From Ga0077536 sp943370145 (GTDB lineage Bacteria > Pseudomonadota > Gammaproteobacteria > Ga0077536), in contig CALRPY020000020.1 in assembly GCA_943370145.1 (NCBI GenBank), positions 6,049-70,048 of the forward strand: DNA of 64,000 nucleotides. Reading direction: 5' to 3'. The notes under the pieces were generated by a model, which was not told where the DNA came from, did not search any database, and was given only the letters and a program-made list of their open reading frames with translations. The position numbers were made by a program, and so were the translations under genes. Below are positions 1 to 7,938 of this stretch, piece after piece; within the stretch, counting starts at the first letter, position 1; each line of letters begins with the position of its first letter.

Positions 1-1366
1 GAGTCTCGATGAAATAGCCGTAGGACATGTTCAGCACGAACATCGTCAACAGCATCAGCACGCCGGACGCCAGGGGCAGCACCAGGTTCCCGGCAGTCCA
101 TACCGCGAGGTTGAACACCACGAACCCGCCCAGGAGGGCAGCGGCCATCAGGGTCGCCGCCAGCGGGCTCAGCAGGGGCGCCATGATCGCCATCGTCAGC
201 CCGAACACCAGCAGCAGCAGCACCTCGGCGCCCAGCGTGTATTCGGGAAGCTGCTTGATCCTGCCGTCGAGGATGCCGGCAATCAGGTTGGCGTGGACCT
301 CGACCCCGGGGTAGGCCTCGCCAACGGGCGTGGCGCGCAGGTCGAGCAGGCCGGGCGCGGTGGTTCCCACCAGCACGATGGCGCCGTCCAGCAGTGCCTT
401 GTCCGCGGCGCCGTGCAGGACGTCGGTGGCCGACACATAGGCGAAGCTGCCCTTGCGGCCTCGATATGGAACCAGCGCCTGGACGTGGCGGTCGACCGGA
501 ACGGCGTAGCGCCCCACGTCGAGCCACTCGAGCCCGGCGTAACCGCCGCCCGAGAACAGCGGTCGCTCGAAACGCGGTTTCACCTCCACCGAGCCGAGCG
601 CATGGCGGGCGATCTCCAGCGACAGCGAGCCATAGTAAGCGCCATCGTGCTCAATCAGCATCGGCACGCGGCGCACCACGCCGTCGGAGTCCGGCTGCGG
701 GTTGAAGTGGCCGCCAGCCAGCGCCCTCGACTGCAGCGTACCCAGATTGGCCCCGTAACCATCGGCGTGCCTGAATGCGACGTTCTTTCCGGTGAAGGTG
801 CCCTTCACGAAAGTGGGCGACGGCAACGCACCGATCCGGGCAACCTGGTCATCACCCGGTGACGCGAAATTGAAGTAGTAGCCCAGCACCACCGGAAAGC
901 GGCCGATGGTGTCAGCGAAACGCTGGTCGTAGTTGAGCGCGGGACGCAGGCGATCGATGGTCGAGCGGTAATTGGGGTCGTCCCGGAATTCACTGCCGGC
1001 CAGCGACTCCAGGACACCCAGGCCCGAACTCGTATCCGGCTCGGCGAACACGATGTCGAAACCCAGCAGTCCGGCGTTGTAATCCTCGAAGGCCCGCCTC
1101 ACGAGCTCGGCAAGCCTGTCGCGCCCCCATGGCCAACGCCCCTCGGCAGTCAGACTCTTTTCATCGATGTCGATGATCACGATCCGCCGCTCGACCGTGT
1201 TCGGCATCGTCAGCAGCAGGCGCTGGTCGTAGGCGATGTTCTCGATCTGGTCGATGAAGCCGATGCGGGCCCAATTCGATGCATGGATGACGAACACCAG
1301 CAACACGGCGAGGCCAAGTCCGATCCGCGTTGCATGCTCCCGCATGCGTCCCAAAAGCTTTTCCAT
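1..1366 (-). CDS. CHASE2-domain membrane sensor, 5' part (likely adenylate/guanylate cyclase), runs off the left edge
   Basis: Reading the minus strand from the ATG at 1366 gives an open frame of 455 codons to the edge of the window. A membrane helix near residues 14-30 (GLGLAVLLVFVIHAS) is followed by a CHASE2-type extracytoplasmic domain (motifs VIIDIDEKSL, GRWPWGR, GFDIVFAEPD, LVGTTAPGLLDLRATP, YPGVEVHANLI). A block of about three hydrophobic helices then begins near residue 385 (EVLLLLVFGLTMAIM onward). CHASE2 sensors of this build usually end in a class III nucleotide cyclase, a histidine kinase or a diguanylate cyclase; the output domain lies outside the window, so cyclase is only the commonest guess. 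It lies 209 bp downstream of a STAS gene on the same strand, as the last visible member of a signalling run. The GAAGG directly before the ATG is a weak ribosome site. Confidence 0.85.
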   Translation of the reverse strand, partial: MEKLLGRMREHATRIGLGLAVLLVFVIHASNWARIGFIDQIENIAYDQRLLLTMPNTVERRIVIIDIDEKSLTAEGRWPWGRDRLAELVRRAFEDYNAGLLGFDIVFAEPDTSSGLGVLESLAGSEFRDDPNYRSTIDRLRPALNYDQRFADTIGRFPVVLGYYFNFASPGDDQVARIGALPSPTFVKGTFTGKNVAFRHADGYGANLGTLQSRALAGGHFNPQPDSDGVVRRVPMLIEHDGAYYGSLSLEIARHALGSVEVKPRFERPLFSGGGYAGLEWLDVGRYAVPVDRHVQALVPYRGRKGSFAYVSATDVLHGAADKALLDGAIVLVGTTAPGLLDLRATPVGEAYPGVEVHANLIAGILDGRIKQLPEYTLGAEVLLLLVFGLTMAIMAPLLSPLAATLMAAALLGGFVVFNLAVWTAGNLVLPLASGVLMLLTMFVLNMSYGYFIET

Positions 1367-1575
1367 CCTTCAATCCCCAGCAAGCTGCGCCCCGTCCCCG
1401 GTCCGCGGTGGTGCGGCTCCCCGGCCGCCCTGTTCTTGTCAGCGCTCGACTGCGTCCGGCGGCAGACCCCGGACCCGCCTGCCCGGACCGTCCGGCGGCA
1501 TGTTGCCGCATGCGCCGACAGTGTCCTTCACTTCCGGTGCTGGCGCGAGCCGGCGCGGCGCGGACCTGCGGGTGC

Positions 1576-1899
1576 CTAGCGGGCGCTCGCGCCTACCGAC
1601 GCATGGATTGGGAACACCTTGTCGAGCCGCGCGAGTTCGAGCACGCTGAGTGCCGGCTCGCTGACGGCCACGAGCCCGAATTCAAGATGCTTCTTGCGCG
1701 CCGTCTGGTAGGCCTCGACGAGGCTCGCGATACCCGAACTGTCGATGTAGCTGACGCCGGACATGTCGACCAGAGTCGGCTGCGCCGCCGCCAGTCGCTC
1801 GAGCAGCGTCCGCCTCACCTCGGCAGAGCAGGAGAGGTCGATGTCCCCCACGAGGTGGACGATTGCGTAGCCGTGTTCCTCGGTGACCTTGTATGTCAT
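1576..1899 (-). CDS. STAS-domain anti-sigma factor antagonist (RsbV/SpoIIAA-like)
   Basis: A 107-residue single STAS domain. In partner switching, the unphosphorylated antagonist binds an RsbW-like kinase and releases that kinase's target; the kinase inactivates it by phosphorylating a conserved serine. The expected DSSG motif is present near residues 53-56 (VSYIDSSGIASLVEAY), so a phosphorylatable serine is retained. Length is typical for RsbV-like proteins. It follows the kinase gene by 48 bp and the phosphatase gene comes before that, giving a phosphatase-kinase-antagonist order on one strand. The final partner (sigma factor or other effector) is not identified in the window. Confidence 0.9.
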   Translation of the reverse strand: MTYKVTEEHGYAIVHLVGDIDLSCSAEVRRTLLERLAAAQPTLVDMSGVSYIDSSGIASLVEAYQTARKKHLEFGLVAVSEPALSVLELARLDKVFPIHASVGASAR

Positions 1900-1947
1900 G
1901 GCACTGGTTCCGTATCCATGGAGGCCGCTGCCGCGCGCGGCTCCCGT

Positions 1948-2364
1948 TTAGCCAATCTTCTTTTTCATGCGCAGATAGTTGCCGCAGGCGCCGTGGAGAT
2001 TCCCGTAGGTGCAATCGTCCATGGACTGACGAATGAAGAACGTCCCGAGTCCGCCCGGCCTCACGTCCTCCAGCCGCCGCGGCCTGATGTCATCGACATC
2101 GACCGGCGGCGCGAAATCCTTCAGCACGACCTCGAGTTCGGTGGGCGTGCTGTACATTTCGAGTTCGATGACGCCGGAGGCGTCGCCCTTGTACGCGTGC
2201 TGGATGATGTTCATGCACGCCTCGTTGACCGCCATCACGATGTCGGAGACGCACTTGGCGTTGCAGCCGCGGGCCTCGGCCGCCGCCTGCACGGTGGTCC
2301 TGATCAGGGCGAGGGAGCCTGGCACGGCATCGAAGCGCGCCAGCAGGGGTGGCTGGTCAGGCAT
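1948..2364 (-). CDS. RsbW-like ATP-binding serine kinase / anti-sigma regulatory protein
   Basis: A 138-residue GHKL/HATPase domain protein of the anti-sigma regulatory kinase type. The N box is clear (VNEACMNIIQHAY) and so is the GGLGTFFI lid motif. The middle G1-type motif is degenerate (KDFAPPVD where DRGPPFD is usual), so kinase activity should be tested. The preferred start is the ATG at 2364, which overlaps the end of the phosphatase gene by 8 bp, implying translational coupling; a second in-frame ATG lies at 2370. It should phosphorylate the STAS protein encoded 48 bp downstream and be opposed by the SpoIIE-type phosphatase upstream. Confidence 0.88.
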   Translation of the reverse strand: MPDQPPLLARFDAVPGSLALIRTTVQAAAEARGCNAKCVSDIVMAVNEACMNIIQHAYKGDASGVIELEMYSTPTELEVVLKDFAPPVDVDDIRPRRLEDVRPGGLGTFFIRQSMDDCTYGNLHGACGNYLRMKKKIG

Positions 2365-3640
2365 CGCCATCGAACTCGATGAGCAGCATCGTGATGTCAT
2401 CATCGCTGCGCCGGCCCTGGGCGATCAGCGCCGACACTATCGCCGGCAGGCGCGCGTCCGGGGCAAGGGCCGCGACATCGTCCAGCAGTTGACGCAGGCC
2501 CTCGAGACCGAGCTGGGCGCCCGCGGCATCGCGGGCTTCGGTCAAGCCGTCAGTGAAAAGATAAACACCGCCGCTGCCGACGGCCAGCGTGTCGACCGGG
2601 AAACCAAGGCCCGGCACGATACCGAGCGGCGGGACGCGCGCGACGAACCCGGCATGGCTACCGTCCCGGCGTCGCAGCAGCGGTGGCAGGTGCCCGCCAT
2701 TGGCAAGGGTCAGCCGTCGCTCGCCCGGTTCGATGAAGCCGGCGACGATCGTCACGAACACGCCGTGCGACGACGTGTCGCAGAGTTCGTCATTGACCAT
2801 GGCCAGCAGCTGGCCCGGGTCGGCGACAGTGCGCGCGAGGCAGCGCAACAGGCTCGTGGTCTTGGCCATCGACAGCGCGGCGTTGATGCCCTTGCCGGCC
2901 ACGTCGCCGATGCTGAAGTAGATCCGGCCATCCGGCAGCCGCATGAAATCGTAGAAATCGCCGGACACTTCGTGCGCCGGCCGGTTGAGCCCCCGGATCG
3001 GCAGCGCCCCGGCGGAATCCGGCGGCAACAGGCCAAGCTGGATTTCGCGGGCCAGTTCGAGCTCCCTGCGCACGCGCTCCTGCTCGACCAACGCCGCGGC
3101 CATGCGCGCATTGTGTATGGCGAGCGCCGCCGCGGCGGCCACCGTCGTCGCGAGATGGACGTCGGCTGGGCCGAAACAGCCGTCGCCACCACGTTTGTTG
3201 AGCACTTCGAGCGCGCCGATGGCCCGGCCTTGCACCGCCAGTGGCGCGCACAGGACCGAGCGCGTGACGAAGCCGGTATGGCGATCGATATTCGCGGCGA
3301 AGCGCTCGCTGCGCCCGACGTCGCTGATGATTTGCACGCGCCCGGAACCGGCCGATTCGCCAACGATGCCCTCACTGGCGGCGAGCGTCAGGCCCGAGAT
3401 GTCGATGGGCCCGGCACAGCGACGGCACGTGAGCGTGCCGCACGCGTCGTCCAGCAGAAAGATTGATGCAGCCTCGGCCTGGAGATGCACGACGATCCGC
3501 TCGACCGCGTGCTGCAGGGTTTCCTCCACGTCGAGCGAACTCGCGAAGTCCTGGATCAGGTCCGCAAGCATCGCGGCGAGCGTGCCGTCCGCATTCCCCA
3601 GCGCATCACGCATTCCGGGGACGGCGGCCGGTCGCGACAT
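2357..3640 (-). CDS. GAF-SpoIIE serine phosphatase (RsbU-type, PP2C)
   Basis: 427 residues: an N-terminal helical stretch, a GAF domain (about residues 35-190; ASIFLLDD, SVLCAPLAV, GALEVLNKRGG), a coiled linker (QERVRRELELAREIQLGLLP), and a SpoIIE/PP2C phosphatase domain (about 215-427). Metal-binding PP2C motifs are present: VSGDFYDF, FSIGDVAGKG, NGGHLPP, LFTDGLTEARD and DDDITMLLIEF. Such enzymes dephosphorylate STAS antagonists, here most likely the one at 1576-1899, in response to a ligand or partner sensed by the GAF domain. The ATG at 3640 overlaps the stop of the preceding gene as TGATG. Confidence 0.93.
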   Translation of the reverse strand: MSRPAAVPGMRDALGNADGTLAAMLADLIQDFASSLDVEETLQHAVERIVVHLQAEAASIFLLDDACGTLTCRRCAGPIDISGLTLAASEGIVGESAGSGRVQIISDVGRSERFAANIDRHTGFVTRSVLCAPLAVQGRAIGALEVLNKRGGDGCFGPADVHLATTVAAAAALAIHNARMAAALVEQERVRRELELAREIQLGLLPPDSAGALPIRGLNRPAHEVSGDFYDFMRLPDGRIYFSIGDVAGKGINAALSMAKTTSLLRCLARTVADPGQLLAMVNDELCDTSSHGVFVTIVAGFIEPGERRLTLANGGHLPPLLRRRDGSHAGFVARVPPLGIVPGLGFPVDTLAVGSGGVYLFTDGLTEARDAAGAQLGLEGLRQLLDDVAALAPDARLPAIVSALIAQGRRSDDDITMLLIEFDGDA

Positions 3641-4071
3641 CACAGGCGGCCCAGGGCGGCCAGATAGGCCTCTTCATCGGGCATCCGCGACTCCTGCTGC
3701 GCCCGCCACAGAACTGCCGCAAGACACTCGATCATGCGGTGCTCGGCGAGGTGCTCGCCATCGGGACCGCCCGCCGCGGCGCACAGGCGGGCGTGGATTG
3801 CCCTGATGCCCGGTGGCCGGTCACTGCCGACCTGCTCGGCCAGCGCGATGTGCAGGCCCATGTGCAGGAAAGGGTTGTGCTCGGGTTCGTCACGGCCGAA
3901 ATCCTGGCCAAGCAGGCGCTCACCATCTCGCAGCAACTCGTGATACTCGGGATGGCGCTCGATGACGCGCGCAATCATCGCCTCGAGGGGCGCCAGCGGG
4001 GTCCGTTCGTTCAGTTTGCGCCACACCTCGAGGAAGTAGCGCCGGGCACCGTCACGATTGTCGACGAACAT
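3640..4071 (-). CDS. DUF1841 family protein
   Basis: A 143-residue soluble protein recognised as DUF1841 from its N-terminus (RYFLEVWRKL), the APLEAMIARVIERHPEYH block and the HNPFLHMGLHIALAEQ segment. The family is common in beta- and gammaproteobacteria and has no established function. It sits between nth (9-bp gap upstream) and the GAF-SpoIIE phosphatase (TGATG overlap downstream), so it is probably co-transcribed with both. The neighbourhood gives no further clue to its role. Confidence 0.85.
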   Translation of the reverse strand: MFVDNRDGARRYFLEVWRKLNERTPLAPLEAMIARVIERHPEYHELLRDGERLLGQDFGRDEPEHNPFLHMGLHIALAEQVGSDRPPGIRAIHARLCAAAGGPDGEHLAEHRMIECLAAVLWRAQQESRMPDEEAYLAALGRL

Positions 4072-4080
4072 TGACTGTCC

Positions 4081-4752
4081 TCATCCGGCTGCGCGGCCGC
4101 CGGACCCTGTCCGCCCAGCATAGCCAGATTTGTCGGGCCATTCACACAGGTCCGCAATAGGGCAATCGCCACAGCGCGGACTGCGCGCGGTGCAGACATA
4201 GCGACCATGCAGGATGAGCCAGTGATGGGCATCGCGCAGGTAACGCGCCGGGATGATCGCGAGCAGACCGCGCTCGACCTCCAGCGGGGTCCTGCCGGGC
4301 GCCAGCCCGATGCGGTTGCCGAGACGGAAGATGTGGGTGTCGACGGCGAGCGTCGGCTCCCCGAACGCGACGTTGAGCACGACATTGGCCGTCTTGCGCC
4401 CGACGCCAGGCAGGGCTTCCAGCGCGGCCCGCTCGCGCGGCACCTCGCCGCCGTGCTGTTCGGCCAGCGCACGGCAGGTCGCCATGATGTGCCGCGCCTT
4501 CGAGTTGAAGAGCCCGATGGTCTTGATGTGGGATTTGAGCCCCTCCTCGCCCAGCGCGAGGATCCCGGCCGGCGTGCGCGCCTGTGCGAACAGGCCCGCG
4601 GTTGCCTTGTTGACGCTGACGTCGGTCGCCTGCGCCGACAGGATCACGGCAATCAGCAATTCGAACGGCGAGGAATAGACGAGTTCGGTGACCGGCGCGG
4701 GATTGCGTGCCGCGAGCCGCTTGAAGATGGCGCCTGCCCGTCGCTTGTCCAT
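4081..4752 (-). CDS. nth: Endonuclease III (DNA glycosylase/AP lyase)
   Basis: 223 residues, close to the family length of about 211. It excises oxidised pyrimidines and cleaves at the abasic site. The helix-hairpin-helix with catalytic lysine is present (LPGVGRKTANVV), as are the catalytic aspartate in VDTHIFRL and the C-terminal [4Fe-4S] ligands in C-X6-C-X2-C-X5-C spacing (CTARSPRCGDCPIADLC). The ATG at 4752 overlaps the rsxB stop as TGATG; a TTG at 4755 is a weaker alternative. nth next to an Rsx/Rnf subunit is the same adjacency as in E. coli (rsxE-nth). Confidence 0.97.
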   Translation of the reverse strand: MDKRRAGAIFKRLAARNPAPVTELVYSSPFELLIAVILSAQATDVSVNKATAGLFAQARTPAGILALGEEGLKSHIKTIGLFNSKARHIMATCRALAEQHGGEVPRERAALEALPGVGRKTANVVLNVAFGEPTLAVDTHIFRLGNRIGLAPGRTPLEVERGLLAIIPARYLRDAHHWLILHGRYVCTARSPRCGDCPIADLCEWPDKSGYAGRTGSGGRAAG

Positions 4753-5669
4753 CAATCTTGTGCCGTGTCCTGCCGCGGGCCGCGGGCGCGCACCCGGGCG
4801 AGCGCGGCGGCGATGCCCGCGTGCGCCTCGTCGCGTCCGGCAGGTGGCTGCACCAGCTGCACCGCCGGCTCGCCCTCGCCCCGGGCCAGGCGTCGTTGCC
4901 GCGCGAGCTGGCGTTCGATCGCATGGGCCGCGTCGGCGGCCAGCGTGGACAGCGCGCCGACCAGCGCCTTGCCGTGCACGAAGTGCGCGCTCAGCGGGAT
5001 GTCGACAGGGCAGGCCTCATCGCAGGCCCGGCATTCCGTGCAGCGCGCAAGCCCGAGTGCCTGTGCGGCATCCGTATCGAGCTCGCGCAGGCGCGCGGCG
5101 AGCGCGCGCGGGTCGAGCCCGCTGGGGCAGGCGGTCGCGCAGTCGCCGCAGGCGGTGCACGCGTCCAGCGACGGGCCGTTGGCGATGGCCCTGGCCGCCG
5201 GGCTGTCGGCCGCCGGCCACGTCCTCGCGACCCGCTCGAGATCGATGCAATCGACGGGGCACGGCGGCAGGCACAGGCCGCACCCCGTGCAGTCATCGGT
5301 GAGCACGCCGTGCAGCTGGCGCGGCGCGCCGAGAATGGCGTCCGTGGGACACGCGTCGATGCATTTAGTGCAGCCGATGCAGTCCTCGGGGCGAACAAGG
5401 GCCCGCAGTGGCGGCGGCACGGGTGCGAGGAAATCGGCTGGCGAAACCTCGTCGCTGACGCCCAGGGTCTCAGCGAGGCGGCGGCGCAGCGCGGGTCCGC
5501 CGGGCGCACAGGCATCCGGCCTCGCACTCCCATCGGCGACCGCTTCGGCGTACGGGGCGCACCCCGCATACCCGCACTGGCGGCACTGTGTCTGCGGCAG
5601 CAGGGCATGCAGTTCCGCGACCAGCCATCGCCGCGGGCCGTGGGTCGACGAGGTGGAGGCGTCGGACAT
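4752..5669 (-). CDS. rsxB: RnfB/RsxB-type electron-transfer ferredoxin with extra C-terminal ferredoxin region
   Basis: 305 residues, against about 190 for E. coli RsxB. The N-terminal 4Fe-4S domain typical of RnfB is present (CRQCGYAGCAPYAEA, then a fourth cysteine), followed by two ferredoxin motifs (CIGCTKCIDACP and CTGCGLCLPPCP near residues 97-140). A second pair of 4Fe-4S motifs (CTACGDCATACP, CTECRACDEACP) with helical segments follows and resembles the C-terminal part of RnfC. No N-terminal membrane helix is seen (it starts MSDASTSSTHGPRRW) and no rsxACDGE genes are nearby, so it probably works as a soluble electron carrier outside a canonical Rnf complex. It lies 30 bp after metG and overlaps nth. 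Confidence 0.88.
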   Translation of the reverse strand: MSDASTSSTHGPRRWLVAELHALLPQTQCRQCGYAGCAPYAEAVADGSARPDACAPGGPALRRRLAETLGVSDEVSPADFLAPVPPPLRALVRPEDCIGCTKCIDACPTDAILGAPRQLHGVLTDDCTGCGLCLPPCPVDCIDLERVARTWPAADSPAARAIANGPSLDACTACGDCATACPSGLDPRALAARLRELDTDAAQALGLARCTECRACDEACPVDIPLSAHFVHGKALVGALSTLAADAAHAIERQLARQRRLARGEGEPAVQLVQPPAGRDEAHAGIAAALARVRARGPRQDTAQD

Positions 5670-5699
5670 CGCGCGGCCCGGAAACGGCCTGGCCGGCGC

Positions 5700-7733
5700 C
5701 TACTTGACGCGCATGCCGGGGGCGGCCCCCTCGTCGGCATCGAGCAGGAAGATCCCGGGGCCGTCGCCGCTCGCGGCCAGCACCATGCCCTCCGACACGC
5801 CGAAGCGCATCTTGCGCGGGGCCAGGTTGGCAACGACGACGACGAGGCGACCGACCAGCGCAGCGGGCTCGTAGGCCGACTTGATGCCGGCGAAGACATT
5901 GCGGCGCGAGTCGCCCAGATCCAGTTCGAGCTGCACGAGCTTGTCAGCGCCATCGACCGGCCGTGCGTCGGCGACCCGGGCAATGCGCAGGTCTATCTTC
6001 GCGAAGTCGTCGATCGAGATGGACGGCGTGGCCGCGGCCGCGGCCGGGGTCGCGGCGGGTGCCGGCGCGGCGTCGGGCGCGGGCGTCGTGGCGGCTTTCG
6101 TCGAATCAGTCATGGCTTGCACCTTGAGGGGGTCGATACGGGTGATGAGGGGGACATAGGGCGCGATGCCGTCGTCGCCCCAGTGCTGCGCGAGCGACGA
6201 CCATTGCAGCGGCGCACAGCGCAGGAATTCCTCGGCGGCCGCGACGAGCGTCGGCAGCACCGGCTTGAGATAGATCATCAGCAGGCGGAACGCGCGCAGG
6301 CCGGTCGAGCACACACGCTGCAGTTCCGGCATGGCGCCCGGATCCTTCGCCAGCACCCAGGGCTTGCGGCGGTCGACGTACTGGTTGATGCCGTCCGCCA
6401 GCGCCATGACGTCGCGCATCGCCCGCGCATAGTCGCGCGCTTCAAAGCTCTGCGCGATCGCGTCGGCAGCCTCCAGCAGTTGGGCGAGCAGTGCCGGATC
6501 GTCGTCATCGGGCGCGAGCCGGCCGTCGAACTGCCGGGTGATGAAACCGGCGCAGCGGCTCGCGATGTTGACGACCTTGCCGACGAGGTCGGCATTCACC
6601 CGAAGCTGGAAATCCTCGAGGTTGAGATCGATGTCGTCGATCGCGGGCGCGAGCTTGGCCGCGAAGTAGTAGCGCAGGTACTCGGGGTTCAGGTGATCGA
6701 GGTAGGTCCGGGCGGTGATGAAGGTCCCCCGCGATTTCGACATCTTGTGGCCGTCGACGGTCAGGAAGCCGTGGACGAACACATTCGTCGGCAGGCGGAA
6801 GCCGGCGCCCTCCAGCATCGCCGGCCAGAACAGCGTGTGGAAATACATGATGTCCTTGCCGATGAAGTGATACATCTCGGCAGTGCTGTCGCGGCCGACG
6901 AAGGCATCGAAATCGAGCCCCAGGCGCGTGCACAGATTGCGGAAGCTCGCGAAATAGCCGATCGGCGCGTCGAGCCACACATAGAAATACTTGCCCGGGA
7001 AGCCGGGGATCTCGAAGCCGAAGTAAGGCGCGTCGCGCGAGATGTCCCAATCCTGCAGCCCGGACTCGAACCACTCGTTGAGCTTGTTGACGACGCCGGA
7101 CTGCAGGTCGTTGCGCTCGAGCCAGTCGCGCAGCACGCGCTCGAAGTCGCCGAGCCGGAAGAACACGTGCTCGCTCTCGCGCAGTTCCGGCGTGACGCCG
7201 GTCAGCGCCGAGACCGGATCGATCAGGTCGGTCGGCGCGTAGGTCGCGCCACAGTGCTCGCAGCTGTCGCCGTACTGATCCGGCGTCGCGCAGCGCGGGC
7301 ACTTGCCCTTGATGAACCGGTCCGGCAGGAACATCTGCTTCACCGGATCGTAGGCCTGGCGGATGGCGCGTGTCGTGGTGTGCCCCGCGTCGCGCAGTCG
7401 GGTGTAGATCAGCGCGGAGATCTCGCGGTTCTCCGGCGAGTGGGTCGTGTAGTAGTTGTCGAAGCCGATCGAGAAGCCTGCGAAATCAGCGCGATGGGAT
7501 TGCCAGACGCGCTCGATCAGGGTCTCCGGGCTCACGCCCTCCTGCTCGGCCTTCAGCATGATCGGCGTGCCGTGCGCATCGTCGGCGCAGACGTACCAGC
7601 ACTCGTGGCCGCGCATCTTCTGGAACCGGACCCAGATGTCGGTCTGGATGTATTCGACGAGATGCCCGAGGTGAATGGGCCCGTTGGCGTAAGGCAGCGC
7701 GCTGGTGACCAGCATGCGGCGCGAATTGTTCAT
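5700..7733 (-). CDS. metG: Methionyl-tRNA synthetase with C-terminal tRNA-binding domain
   Basis: 677 residues, the length of the dimeric MetG form. Class I signatures are the HIGH-type HLGH motif (ALPYANGPIHLGHLVEY) and KMSKS (GHKMSKSRGTF). A zinc-knuckle cysteine set is visible (CPRCATPDQYGDSCEHC), followed by an anticodon-binding helical domain. An Ala/Pro-rich linker around residues 545-570 leads to the Trbp111/EMAP-like domain (DDFAKIDLRIARV, NVFAGIKSAY, LAPRKMRFGVSEGM). The ATG at 7733 is preceded by CGGAG about 9 nt upstream and begins MNNSRRMLVTSALPY, fitting the family start; an upstream extension to 7793 is unlikely. It is divergent from apbC. Confidence 0.98.
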   Translation of the reverse strand: MNNSRRMLVTSALPYANGPIHLGHLVEYIQTDIWVRFQKMRGHECWYVCADDAHGTPIMLKAEQEGVSPETLIERVWQSHRADFAGFSIGFDNYYTTHSPENREISALIYTRLRDAGHTTTRAIRQAYDPVKQMFLPDRFIKGKCPRCATPDQYGDSCEHCGATYAPTDLIDPVSALTGVTPELRESEHVFFRLGDFERVLRDWLERNDLQSGVVNKLNEWFESGLQDWDISRDAPYFGFEIPGFPGKYFYVWLDAPIGYFASFRNLCTRLGLDFDAFVGRDSTAEMYHFIGKDIMYFHTLFWPAMLEGAGFRLPTNVFVHGFLTVDGHKMSKSRGTFITARTYLDHLNPEYLRYYFAAKLAPAIDDIDLNLEDFQLRVNADLVGKVVNIASRCAGFITRQFDGRLAPDDDDPALLAQLLEAADAIAQSFEARDYARAMRDVMALADGINQYVDRRKPWVLAKDPGAMPELQRVCSTGLRAFRLLMIYLKPVLPTLVAAAEEFLRCAPLQWSSLAQHWGDDGIAPYVPLITRIDPLKVQAMTDSTKAATTPAPDAAPAPAATPAAAAATPSISIDDFAKIDLRIARVADARPVDGADKLVQLELDLGDSRRNVFAGIKSAYEPAALVGRLVVVVANLAPRKMRFGVSEGMVLAASGDGPGIFLLDADEGAAPGMRVK

Positions 7734-7938
7734 GGCGACTCCGGGACGACTCGCTCGTGATGCGTGGTTACTGGGGAAATCGCGCCGGGGCACGGGGGCC
7801 TACCGCCAGCCCCGGCGACTCGAACAGCGCGTCGAATAGGGCCGCAAAGTTAGCATTTACCGCGCTCAGTGTCATGAATGGCGCGGCCCGTCGATCCTGT
7901 ACAATCGCCGCCATCTCAGCAGCAGGACATCGACTCCC

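Noticed and set aside
2033..3466. Long plus-strand frames across the phosphatase gene
   Set aside because: Shadows of the GAF-SpoIIE gene on the opposite strand; no motif or ribosome site supports them.
4758..7760. A 1000-codon plus-strand open frame opposite rsxB and metG
   Set aside because: It is antisense to two well-supported genes, is extremely Arg/Ala/Gly-rich and matches no family; high GC content makes such frames open by chance.
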